DNA from: Alphaproteobacteria bacterium
GTDB taxonomy: Bacteria; Pseudomonadota; Alphaproteobacteria; SMXQ01
Direction: 5' to 3'
Assembly: GCA_030831315.1 (NCBI GenBank)
Contig: JAURLI010000050.1
Location: forward strand, 1-34,300
Length of the DNA: 34,300 nucleotides
The position numbers and the translations under genes are program-made. This document shows, one piece after another, positions 1 to 6,995 of this stretch; within the stretch, counting starts at the first letter, position 1; the number at the start of each line of letters is the position of its first letter. Below the pieces are notes generated by a model. It made no database searches, was not told where the DNA came from, and saw only the letters and a program-made list of their open reading frames with translations.

Positions 1-537
1 ATCCATGCGGCTGCCGGCGTCGTCACCACCGCGGTCGCCTATCGGCACGTGGCGTCGCACGGCAACCAGATCGCCGGCGCGCTCGATCCCTACAAGCAGG
101 CGCGCAAGATCGCGTCTTTCGAGGACGGCATCGACAACATCCATTTCCGTACCGCCATGCGCCGCTACGACATGCTGATGGACCAGATCGACGCGGCCCT
201 GTCGGGCAAGGGCCCGGGGGCGGCGCTGGCGGGCGGCGGCCCGGACTGGCTGGTGGGGGACTACTCGCTGGCCGACGTCGCGCTCGCCCCTTACATGGAG
301 CGGCTCAACTGCTGCGCCATGGATTTCCTGTGGACGGACCGGCCACGGGTAGCCGCCTGGTATGCCCGCCTCAAGGCCCGGCCCGCCTACAAGACCGCCA
401 TCCTGGATTGGTTCGACTGGGACGTTACCTGGACCGACCTGATGCGCACGCAAGGGGAAAAGGTCCGCGACAAGGTACGATCCATGGTTCTGGAACTCAG
501 GGATCCGGCCAGCCGGGCATGGTCGCCCACCCCCTGA
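1..537 (+). CDS. Glutathione S-transferase family protein, C-terminal part (5' end outside window)
   Basis: The reading frame is open from the first base and ends at a TGA at 535-537, so the gene begins upstream of the window. The visible part (about 178 residues) is mostly helical and carries the GST C-terminal signature: a stretch reading GDYSLADVALAPYMERL, followed by an aromatic and Arg-rich segment (W..RLKARPAY) of the kind that closes GST C-terminal domains. GSTs conjugate glutathione to electrophiles or reduce substrates in the cytosol; the N-terminal thioredoxin-fold half with the catalytic Ser/Cys/Tyr is not visible, so class and substrate cannot be given. An internal GTG at 49 is not the start, because homologous-looking residues continue upstream. 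Family assignment is fairly secure, specific function unknown. Confidence 0.8.
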   Translation: MHAAAGVVTTAVAYRHVASHGNQIAGALDPYKQARKIASFEDGIDNIHFRTAMRRYDMLMDQIDAALSGKGPGAALAGGGPDWLVGDYSLADVALAPYMERLNCCAMDFLWTDRPRVAAWYARLKARPAYKTAILDWFDWDVTWTDLMRTQGEKVRDKVRSMVLELRDPASRAWSPTP

Positions 538-655
538 AACGTGGCCTTCCCCTCTCTAAAAGGTCCCACTTCCAAGTCTTTACGGAAATGGTATTCTTTT
601 CACTGGCCTCCCGCTTTGGGGGGGTCGTGTATCAACTCTAGAGAAGAGAACACAC

Positions 656-886
656 ATGAAGATCGCACGCTTGGCTACTTTCGGCACGGCGGCTCTGGTT
701 GCCGCCCTGCTCACCACCACCGCCCCGATGTCGACCGCGTCTGCCGCCCAGGGCAGCGACACGGTCGTCAAGACCCAGCAGGGCGATATGATCCAGATGG
801 CCGGTGGCCACTCTGGCAAGGGTACGGTCGCCGATCCGAAGAAGGCAAAGAAGAAGGGCAAGGGCAAGAAGAAGAAGGAAGGCTGA
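656..886 (+). CDS. Small putative exported lysine-rich protein, unrecognised
   Basis: This 76-residue frame starts at an ATG preceded by a purine-rich GAGAAGAG. Residues 1-31 look like a Sec signal peptide: a basic start (MKIAR), a hydrophobic core rich in Ala, Leu and Val, and a likely cleavage after SASAA. The mature part is only about 45 residues, with a central QQGDMIQMAGGHSGKG and a tail made almost only of Lys and Gly (KKAKKKGKGKKKKEG). Such a tail could bind nucleic acid, lipopolysaccharide or another polyanion, but this is inference. I do not recognise a family. The next gene also appears exported and highly charged, which suggests but does not prove a shared envelope role. Confidence 0.6.
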   Translation: MKIARLATFGTAALVAALLTTTAPMSTASAAQGSDTVVKTQQGDMIQMAGGHSGKGTVADPKKAKKKGKGKKKKEG

Positions 887-918
887 GTAAGCCCCTCTTT
901 TTCGCCTGGTGAGCGGCC

Positions 919-1233
919 TTGAGCCGCTTACGGTTTCCGCGGCGGGTCCGGCGCTTCATGGCGCCGGGCTTCGCCGCGGTTCTCTTTTTGGGGGGTGGCT
1001 TTCCCACTGATCTTGTGGGCTGGACAGGGGAAACGGCCCGGGCCGCCGAACGCGACAGCCCCGGCGTGCGCGAGGGGCGCGAAAGACGCTGGTACGAGGA
1101 ACGGCGGGAGCGCCAGCGCAGCCGCGACATCGAGCGCCGCCGCGAGGAAACCACCCGCGAAAGGCGCGAGCGCACCGATACCGAGCGCGCGCGACTGGGA
1201 CACCCGGCGCCGGGGACTGGAAGCCCTGCCTGA
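919..1233 (+). CDS. Putative exported Arg/Glu-rich protein, possibly frameshifted near its end
   Basis: A 104-residue frame with a TTG start; a GGTGAG five bases upstream is a plausible ribosome binding site. An in-frame ATG at 958 would give a shorter form beginning at the hydrophobic stretch. The N-terminus is basic (SRLRFPRRVRRF) and leads into a hydrophobic segment (APGFAAVLFLGGGF) and an ARAAE site, consistent with a signal peptide. The rest is dominated by Arg and Glu (repeated RRERQRSRD-like text), probably helical and strongly charged. Past about 1190 the character changes and the frame ends soon after, while another plus frame continues the charged composition to a TGA at 1268-1270. 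A single base removed from the CGCGCGCG run would join them. No family recognised. Confidence 0.45.
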   Translation: MSRLRFPRRVRRFMAPGFAAVLFLGGGFPTDLVGWTGETARAAERDSPGVREGRERRWYEERRERQRSRDIERRREETTRERRERTDTERARLGHPAPGTGSPA

Positions 1234-1301
1234 GCCGCCGCCCGCGGAAGGCCGCGAACGGTCGGACTGACAACCGAATACCTGAACCGGAAACATCTGG
1301 C

Positions 1302-1375
1302 TGGCTGGGGCGGCAGGATTCGAACCTGCGGTCGCGGGACCAAAACCCGCTGCCTTACCACTTGGCCACGCCCCA
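1302..1375 (-). tRNA. tRNA-Gln (anticodon UUG)
   Basis: Read on the minus strand, the sequence folds as a standard tRNA. The acceptor arms TGGGGCG and CGCCCCA pair over seven bases, the anticodon stem GCGGG/CCCGC encloses the loop TTTTGGT with anticodon TTG, the T arm holds GGTTCGAATCC, and the 3' CCA is encoded. It reads CAA and, by wobble, CAG glutamine codons. The gene is 74 bases long including CCA and stands alone, with no other tRNA near. I see no convincing terminator next to it. Confidence 0.97.
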
Positions 1376-1551
1376 ATATGCCTGTCCGCCCGTTTGCCGA
1401 AGGCTACCGGGCGCCTGCGAAATGCGCGGCACCTTACGCCCAATGATCTTCCCCGCGCAATACCGGCCCCGGATCGAATACCGCGCCCGGCCCCTTAACA
1501 GACCGCTTCACGCGGGTTAGTGTTGTGCCGGTCGAACCTGCGGAGTGAGAC

Positions 1552-1755
1552 TTGAGCGACACGCCCGACGATAATGCCGATCCCATCGGCTTGCCCCCGT
1601 GGGAAATAGAGGGGGTCTCCGCCGAGGCCATCGAGCGCGCCAAAAAAGAGGCCGAACGCCGGGGCCTGCTGCTGGCTGAGTTGATCGAGGAAGTGATCGA
1701 GCACGCCCTGATCGCCGAAAAGAATGCCGCCCCGGATCCCGACGCGGGTATCTGA
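1552..1755 (+). CDS. Small protein with PodJ-type N-terminal motif
   Basis: A 67-residue acidic protein; the start is TTG, with GGAGTGAG a few bases upstream as ribosome binding site, and no better start lies nearby. After a short acidic leader (SDTPDDNADPIG) comes a segment of about 35 residues, roughly 14-49, with the pattern PPWEI-x-GV followed by a helix rich in Ala, Glu and Arg (EAIERAKKEAERRG) and a second short helix (LLLAELIEEVI). The same PW-x-[IV]-x-G and AARRAG-type helix begins each of the two genes that follow, and is known from the N-terminus of PodJ and related Sel1 proteins of alphaproteobacteria. Here the motif makes up nearly the whole protein. Its role is unknown; it could bind a partner of the larger protein encoded downstream. 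Confidence 0.6.
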   Translation: MSDTPDDNADPIGLPPWEIEGVSAEAIERAKKEAERRGLLLAELIEEVIEHALIAEKNAAPDPDAGI

Positions 1756-1867
1756 CGGCGCGGACCGAACACCCGGCACTACGCAGTTTCTGCGATCAGG
1801 CAAAAAGTATTGCCTGGGGGCAGATCGCCTTTTCTCTGTAAAACCAGCATTTTGAGATATATTTTCT

Positions 1868-1893
1868 ACCCATTTACTTTTTATGGGTTTTTT
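1868..1893 (+). terminator. Possible intrinsic terminator in AT-rich gap
   Basis: ACCCAT (1868-1873) and ATGGGT (1883-1888) form a six-base-pair stem with a nine-base loop, followed by a run of six T. It could end the small gene at 1552-1755. The stem is short and only half GC. The surrounding 1800-1920 is AT-rich, unlike the genes on both sides. Just downstream, TGATAGTAT (1901-1909) resembles an extended -10 element that might serve the next gene, but no good -35 accompanies it. Confidence 0.4.
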
Positions 1894-1945
1894 GGATATG
1901 TGATAGTATGACTTTAGGTAGTAACCAAAACGGCCCCCTAGTCGC

Positions 1946-2488
1946 ATGAAGTCGAACTCGCCCTGGAGCGTGAAAGGCGTCGAACCCGAAGCCCGCGAAG
2001 CCGCTAAATTGGCAGCGCGGCGGGCCGGCGTGCCGGTCGGGGTATGGCTTTCCACCATGATCCGCAAGGGTGCCGCAGAACAGCTCAAGTCCGGCGGTAG
2101 CGCCGCCTCGTCATACCAAGCCGTGGCCCAGGCCGCGTCAGGTAGTGATGGTGAAAGCCCGCAGAACGGCGCCGGCACCCATCGCCCGCCGGCCCCCACG
2201 ACCGAAGTAGTGCTGGAGAGCATTAACCGCCTCGCTGCCAAGATCGAGGCCGCCGAGGCGCGCACAAGCGAGGCCATTGCCCCGCTGGCGGATAAGGTCA
2301 AGGAACTGTCCGAACAGATGGACGAGGTCAAGGAAACCAAGGCTCTTGAATCGGCGCCGCTGGAGCGCGCCCTGGCACGCATGTCAGAACGCCTCGACCA
2401 CATCGAGGATGGCCCCCGGCTGGCGGGCAAGCCGCCGGTCGATGACCGCCGCAGGCAGGGATTTCTCTCCCGCCTGTTTTCCGACTGA
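1946..2488 (+). CDS. Coiled-coil protein with PodJ-type N-terminal motif
   Basis: This 180-residue protein starts at an ATG. Residues 4-38 carry the motif SPWSVKGVEPEAREAAK and then AARRAG and a Trp-containing helix ending in STMI, the form typical of PodJ/Sel1 proteins in alphaproteobacteria. A linker rich in Ala, Ser, Gly and Pro follows (about 45-88), then a heptad-like region (about 90-155) with hydrophobic residues at regular spacing (INRLAAKIEAAEART, LADKVKELSEQMDEVK), so probably a coiled coil. The protein ends in a short amphipathic stretch, GFLSRLFSD. It has no signal peptide or membrane span. It resembles the cytoplasmic half of the protein encoded next, without the membrane and periplasmic parts. 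Function is unknown; a role as cytoplasmic partner or competitor is inference. Confidence 0.7.
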   Translation: MKSNSPWSVKGVEPEAREAAKLAARRAGVPVGVWLSTMIRKGAAEQLKSGGSAASSYQAVAQAASGSDGESPQNGAGTHRPPAPTTEVVLESINRLAAKIEAAEARTSEAIAPLADKVKELSEQMDEVKETKALESAPLERALARMSERLDHIEDGPRLAGKPPVDDRRRQGFLSRLFSD

Positions 2489-2576
2489 TCATCTCATGGG
2501 GTTGTTTCGGCCGGACCTAGCGATAGAGTTCGGCTTTCGTGGTCCGACCACCGGTTGGACCGGGTAGGACTGGACC

Positions 2577-4280
2577 ATGGCCTGGCGCATTGACGGCATC
2601 GGCAATACCTACCGGCACGCGGCCGCCGCCGCGGCGCGGCGCGCGGGTGTCAGCCTCGGCGAGTGGCTGGACGACGCCATACGGAAACACCCGGACGGCC
2701 CTACCCGCCAGGATGCCGACGCCGAGATCGCAAAGGCGCTCAAGGCCCTCGAATCGCAGATCGAGGAGTCGAGCCAGAAGCTCCACGACATGATCGCACC
2801 GCTGCGTGCCGAGGTAGACCGGCTGGCTGTCGAGTCGCACCAGTTGCGCCAGGGCGACCAGGAAAACCTGGCCCGGGCCGAGCGCGAGGTCGCCCGGCAG
2901 ATGGATCGCCTCGAGAAGCTCGCCCGCGGGGAAAAAGCCGGTGATGGTTCGCGGCCGAAGGCGGTACCGACCCCCGACGACATGGATGTGCCGCGGCCCT
3001 ACTTCGATATCGACGTTCCCGCCGCCAGAACCGGTCAGGACGCCCCTTCCCCCGAACCCGATCCCGAAGCCGACAACCACGACCCTTGGACACGCCACCG
3101 TCCCCATGGCGGCCCAAAGGTCCCGAATGCGCAGGGGCTGCGAAAGCGCAAGCTGGTGCGGATGGCTGCCGGCGCCGGCGCCGTCGTGCTCATCGCCGGA
3201 TCGATCAGTGCCGGGGTATGGGTCATCGAGGAACATGGTCGTCCCGAGACGCCAAGGGCGCCCCTGCCCCCGGGCCTGACGACACCGAGCGCCGACCAGA
3301 CGCCACCGCGGGTGATCGCCGAGATCGTCCCCAACGCCAGCCAAGCCCCCGCCAAGAACGGGGATGTTGGCGGCCCGGCCGCGGCACTACCAGATAAGGC
3401 CCTACCCGGTGCCACCGCACTACCGAAGGCAGCCATACCCCCGAAAACCGGCGGAAATACGGGCTCTGTCGCGCAGTTGCGGGCGCGCGCCGAGGGCCGC
3501 GATGTCGAGGCGTCATACCAGCTTGGCCTTGCGCTGATGGAGGGCCGGGGCACGCCGGCGGCCCCCAAGGAAGGCGGCGAGTGGATATCGACCGCCGCCG
3601 TCGCGGGACACCCCCAGGCGCAGCTGCGGCTGGCGCGTATCTACGCGAATGGCCCCGCGACCACTGGCCTCCCCCGCGACCCGGCACAGGCGTTTTTCTG
3701 GACCCAGTCCGCCGCCGACCAGGGCATCACCGAAGCCGAATACGAGCTCGGCATGATCTATTCCCAGGGCATCGGGGTCGAGCGCTCCCATGCGCTCGCC
3801 GCCCGCTGGTTCCGCATGGCGGGAGAAAAGAACCATGCTCCCTCGCTCTACCAGCTCGGCCTGATCTACGAGCTTGGCCTCGACTACCGGGCCAACCGGA
3901 CCCGTGCCATCGAGTGGTACCAGAAGGCCGCCGCCGCCGGATCGCAGGCCGCCCGCGACAAGCTGCGCGAGCTGGCCGCCACCCCGAAAGCGCCCAAACA
4001 AACCCCGGCGCCGGTAAGGACGACGGTTCCTGCCCCGAGCGCCCCGGCCATACCCGCGCCCGCCGCTCCGGCTGCGAAACCGACGCGCGCCGACATCGCC
4101 GAGATCCAGCGTCTGCTCAAGAGCCTCGATTTCGATCCGGGTTCCGCCGACGGGCGCATGGGCGCCAAGACCGCTGACGCCATCCGGCAATACCAGGGCA
4201 TTGCCGGCATGCCGGCGACAGGAGAGCCGAGCGCCGAACTGCTGCGCCAGTTGCGCGAAGTTACGGGTTTCCAGCGCTAG
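2577..4280 (+). CDS. PodJ-like membrane protein: coiled coil, one TM, Sel1 repeats, peptidoglycan-binding domain
   Basis: This 567-residue protein starts at an ATG at 2577. In order: the N-terminal PW-type motif (1-38, MAWRIDGIG then AARRAGVSLGEWLDD); a coiled-coil region (about 45-120); a Pro- and Asp-rich linker; one membrane segment (about 193-213) after the basic RKRKLVR; a second Pro/Ala linker; Sel1-type repeats (about 300-466, units such as EASYQLGLALMEGRG and EAEYELGMIYSQGIGVE); another Pro/Ala linker; and a PG_binding_1-like domain (about 501-565, IQRLLKSLDFDPGSADGRMG). The positive-inside pattern puts the coiled coil in the cytoplasm and the repeats in the periplasm. Caulobacter PodJ, a polar organelle localisation factor, has this layout, so a role in polarity or envelope organisation is a fair inference. 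Its stop codon shares the palindrome CTAG with the convergent ispE stop. Confidence 0.85.
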   Translation: MAWRIDGIGNTYRHAAAAAARRAGVSLGEWLDDAIRKHPDGPTRQDADAEIAKALKALESQIEESSQKLHDMIAPLRAEVDRLAVESHQLRQGDQENLARAEREVARQMDRLEKLARGEKAGDGSRPKAVPTPDDMDVPRPYFDIDVPAARTGQDAPSPEPDPEADNHDPWTRHRPHGGPKVPNAQGLRKRKLVRMAAGAGAVVLIAGSISAGVWVIEEHGRPETPRAPLPPGLTTPSADQTPPRVIAEIVPNASQAPAKNGDVGGPAAALPDKALPGATALPKAAIPPKTGGNTGSVAQLRARAEGRDVEASYQLGLALMEGRGTPAAPKEGGEWISTAAVAGHPQAQLRLARIYANGPATTGLPRDPAQAFFWTQSAADQGITEAEYELGMIYSQGIGVERSHALAARWFRMAGEKNHAPSLYQLGLIYELGLDYRANRTRAIEWYQKAAAAGSQAARDKLRELAATPKAPKQTPAPVRTTVPAPSAPAIPAPAAPAAKPTRADIAEIQRLLKSLDFDPGSADGRMGAKTADAIRQYQGIAGMPATGEPSAELLRQLREVTGFQR

Positions 4281-5164
4281 GCGCGGGCGGTGAAACGGCC
4301 CGACCAGGTCCACCAGCCGGGCTGACGGGCGGCGATCTCCGCCGCCGCATTCGCCGCGGCACCGGCATCATCGAACAGGCCGAAGCAGGTCGCGCCCGAA
4401 CCGCTCATGCGGGCAAGGCGGCAACCGAGCGCCTCCCCGATCGCTGCCAGCACTTCGGCCACGACGGGCTGCAGGCTGCAGGCGGCGCCGGTCAGGTCAT
4501 TGCGGCAGGACTCCAGCGCGCGGATCATGGCCGGTACGTCGTCCGGTAGGACCGGCGGCACGGGGGCCGTCGTACCGGCATTCCCTTCCTTGGCGTCGAA
4601 GGCGTCAAACACCGCTTTGGTCGCGAGCCCGACGCCGGGATTGACCAGCATGACCGCGCCGGGCGGCGGCGGGCCCGCAGGCGCCACCCCCTCGCCGATG
4701 CCGGTCACCCGCGCCGTTTGTGACGACAGGCATACCGGCACGTCGGCGCCGAGGCCAAGCGCGATAGCCGCCAGGTCCGCCGGACGGCCCAATCCCCAAA
4801 GACCGCAGAGCGCCAGCAGCGCCGCCGCGGCATCGGCGGACCCGCCGCCAAGGCCACCCGCCGCCGGTATGACCTTGGTCAGGCGCAGCCGCGCCCCGGC
4901 ACCTATGCCCTGGGCACGGGCCAACGCCCGGGCCGCACGCAGCACCAGGTTATCGTCGCCAAGACCGGCAAGGGCCGGGGCAAAGGGCCCATCGACGCTC
5001 AGGCTGATTTGGCCGCTTTCGGCCGGTGCGGCCTCGACACGGTCGGCGAGGTCGACGAAGGCCATCAGCGAATCAAGGGTGTGGTAGCCGTCGGCGCGAC
5101 GGCCCGTGACATGAAGGCAAAGGTTGATCTTGGCCGGCGCCAGGATGGCGACTGGAGTGCTCAC
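4277..5164 (-). CDS. ispE: 4-diphosphocytidyl-2-C-methyl-D-erythritol kinase
   Basis: IspE phosphorylates 4-diphosphocytidyl-2-C-methylerythritol with ATP, the fourth step of the MEP pathway to isoprenoid precursors, in the cytosol. At 295 residues it has the usual length. The GHMP-kinase motifs are clear: PAKINLCL with Lys12 near the N-terminus, the ATP-binding loop GGLGGGSAD at 103-111, Asp141 in GADVPVC, and the C-terminal motif MSGSGATCFGLF. The start is GTG at 5164; it overlaps the stop of the upstream TPR gene by four bases (GTGA), so the two are probably translationally coupled. Its 3' end overlaps the convergent PodJ-like gene by four bases. Confidence 0.95.
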   Translation of the reverse strand: MSTPVAILAPAKINLCLHVTGRRADGYHTLDSLMAFVDLADRVEAAPAESGQISLSVDGPFAPALAGLGDDNLVLRAARALARAQGIGAGARLRLTKVIPAAGGLGGGSADAAAALLALCGLWGLGRPADLAAIALGLGADVPVCLSSQTARVTGIGEGVAPAGPPPPGAVMLVNPGVGLATKAVFDAFDAKEGNAGTTAPVPPVLPDDVPAMIRALESCRNDLTGAACSLQPVVAEVLAAIGEALGCRLARMSGSGATCFGLFDDAGAAANAAAEIAARQPGWWTWSGRFTARA

Positions 5165-6936
5165 CCGCCGCTACGGCCGCGGCCGCTCCCTGCGGCCTCG
5201 CGCTTCACGCCCGCACCGGGCAGACCGTCGGCCAGTTTCTTCTCGATCTTGGGGGCTTCGCCCGGCTCGGGTCCGAGCGAGAGCGCCCGGCTCCACTGGA
5301 AGCGGGCCTCGTAGTACCGGCCCACCCGCCAGAAGGCATCGCCCAGGTGATCGTTGATGGTGGGGTCCTGGGGCGTCAGTTCCACGGCGCGCTCGAGGAA
5401 GGTCACGGCACGGGTGAAGTTCTTGAGCTGGTAGTGCGCCCATCCGAGGCTGTCGATGATGAAGCCGTCGCTCGGCCGCAGGCGGACGGCCTTTTCGATC
5501 ATGCCGAGCGCGCGGTCGAGATGACGGCCTTTTTCCACCCAGGAATAGCCAAGGTAGTTGAGGACCAGCGCCTGGTTGGGTTCGAACTCGAGCGCCTTGA
5601 GGAAGTCGGCCTCGGCCCGGTCCCATTTCTTGGACCGCTCGAGGGCGATGCCGCGGGCATAGAGAAGCGACCAGTAGCGCGGCTGCAATTCGCCGATGCG
5701 CTTGAAGGCGGCGTCATAAGCCTCGACCGCCTCGGCATAGCGCTTCTGGTAGCGCAGCAGGTCGCCCAGCGTCACCAGCGCGTCCGAGCGTTCGGGCCTT
5801 TCGGCGGCCATGTCGCGCAGGCGCGCATAGGCGACCGGCCCCTTGCCGATGCGATCGAGAAGCTGCGCCGCGCGCAGGCGCGCGGGCCAGCCGAGCGGCC
5901 CTGTCCGCGATACCCGGTCGTAAGCGGCGATGGCATCCACGTCGCGGCCCATGCCCGCCAGAATGTCGCCCCGCAGCACACGCGCCGGATCGAAATCGGG
6001 GCGCAGGTGCAATGACAGCTGCAACACCATCATGGCGATATCGGAGACGTTTTCCTGGTTGAGAAGCGTGGCGATGTTGTAGAGCGCCTCCGCCGCGCCC
6101 TGGTAGGCATCGTTCACCGTGCGCGCGGCCTTGCCGCCATCGGCGCCGAGGCGCGCCGCCGCGATCTCGATGGGCGTCGCATCCGGCCGGCGCTTGAGAT
6201 ACTCGGAATAGATGTCGCGCGCCTTGGCGGTTTCCCCGCCCCGTTCCCAGAAGCCGCCCGCGGCCTCGACGAAACGCACGTAACCGGAGAAGCCGTCGGC
6301 CGAAAGCTTTTCGAAGTGCTCGGCGGCCCGCTCGTTCTGGTTGGCCAGGTCGAGCATCAGCGCCGAATGATAATCGACGAAGGGCTGGCCGCCGCGCAGC
6401 TTGGCGAGTGGCGCCAGCGTCTCAAGCGCGCCATCGACATTGCCGCGCGCGAACTTCGTCCAGCTGAGCGTCAACGGAATGAAATAGCTGCCGAGCCCGC
6501 GCATGGGCAGCTTCGCCAGCCGTTCCTCCGCCGCCCCGGTCTTGCGTGCGGCAAGTTCCGCCATCGCAAGGGTCAACCCGGCCAGCACGCTTTCCGGCTC
6601 GTGCTTCATGTAGCGCGCGGCGACGGCCGCGGCCTCCGCCACCCGGCCGGTCGCCAGCAGCTGGTTGGTGGCCTGGCGCATCAGCGCCGGGTTGTCGGGC
6701 GAATGGGTCAGGATGCTGGTGAACAGCTCCGCCGCCCGGGCGGCGTCATTGGTGCGCTCGGCATGGCGGGCGGCAAGGAAATCACCGAAGGGCGAGCGCA
6801 GCGTATCGGCATCGCCGGCCGCCTGGGCCGGGGCTTCGGCGCGCAGGCTACCCGTGCAGGCGCCCGCAACGGCTAGGGCAACCAGCGCGGCAAGGCCGCG
6901 GGCGGTGGAAAACGAAAGCATCGATCGAAGGGTCAT
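5161..6936 (-). CDS. TPR-repeat protein, exported, possible lipoprotein
   Basis: A 591-residue protein. The N-terminus has a basic start, a hydrophobic core (ARGLAALVALAVAGAC) and a Cys at the end that could be a lipidation site, although AGAC is not an ideal lipobox; a normal Sec signal peptide is the alternative. The rest is made of tetratricopeptide-like helical pairs, clearest from about 380 to 560 (LVTLGDLLRYQKRYAEAVEAYDAAF, ALEFEPNQALVLNYLGYSW, DSLGWAHYQLKNFTRAVTFLERAVEL, INDHLGDAFWRVGRYYEARFQW; hydrophobic and Gly/Ala positions repeat every 34 residues). TPR proteins act as protein-binding scaffolds. This one sits directly before ispE in many alphaproteobacteria as far as I recall, but a functional link to isoprenoid synthesis is not implied. 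An extended -10 lies about 30 bases upstream. Confidence 0.85.
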   Translation of the reverse strand: MTLRSMLSFSTARGLAALVALAVAGACTGSLRAEAPAQAAGDADTLRSPFGDFLAARHAERTNDAARAAELFTSILTHSPDNPALMRQATNQLLATGRVAEAAAVAARYMKHEPESVLAGLTLAMAELAARKTGAAEERLAKLPMRGLGSYFIPLTLSWTKFARGNVDGALETLAPLAKLRGGQPFVDYHSALMLDLANQNERAAEHFEKLSADGFSGYVRFVEAAGGFWERGGETAKARDIYSEYLKRRPDATPIEIAAARLGADGGKAARTVNDAYQGAAEALYNIATLLNQENVSDIAMMVLQLSLHLRPDFDPARVLRGDILAGMGRDVDAIAAYDRVSRTGPLGWPARLRAAQLLDRIGKGPVAYARLRDMAAERPERSDALVTLGDLLRYQKRYAEAVEAYDAAFKRIGELQPRYWSLLYARGIALERSKKWDRAEADFLKALEFEPNQALVLNYLGYSWVEKGRHLDRALGMIEKAVRLRPSDGFIIDSLGWAHYQLKNFTRAVTFLERAVELTPQDPTINDHLGDAFWRVGRYYEARFQWSRALSLGPEPGEAPKIEKKLADGLPGAGVKREAAGSGRGRSGG

Positions 6937-6966
6937 CGGCCGGAGCGTCCAAGATTGCAGGCGGGC

Positions 6967-6975
6967 ACTATAGCA
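6967..6975 (-). promoter_or_regulatory. Extended -10 element before the TPR-ispE operon
   Basis: On the minus strand the sequence TGCTATAGT (TG-n-TATAGT) stands 30 bases before the ATG at 6936. It also fits most of GCTAnAwC, the -10 form described for the main sigma factor of Caulobacter. No good -35 is visible. It would give a leader of about 24 bases. Confidence 0.55.
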
Positions 6976-6995
6976 CGGCCCCGCCGCCGGGCGCG

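Noticed and set aside
868-900. A terminator at the end of the lysine-rich gene
   Set aside because: GGCT and AGCC around the stop codon form only a four-base stem before CCTCTTTTT; too weak to call.
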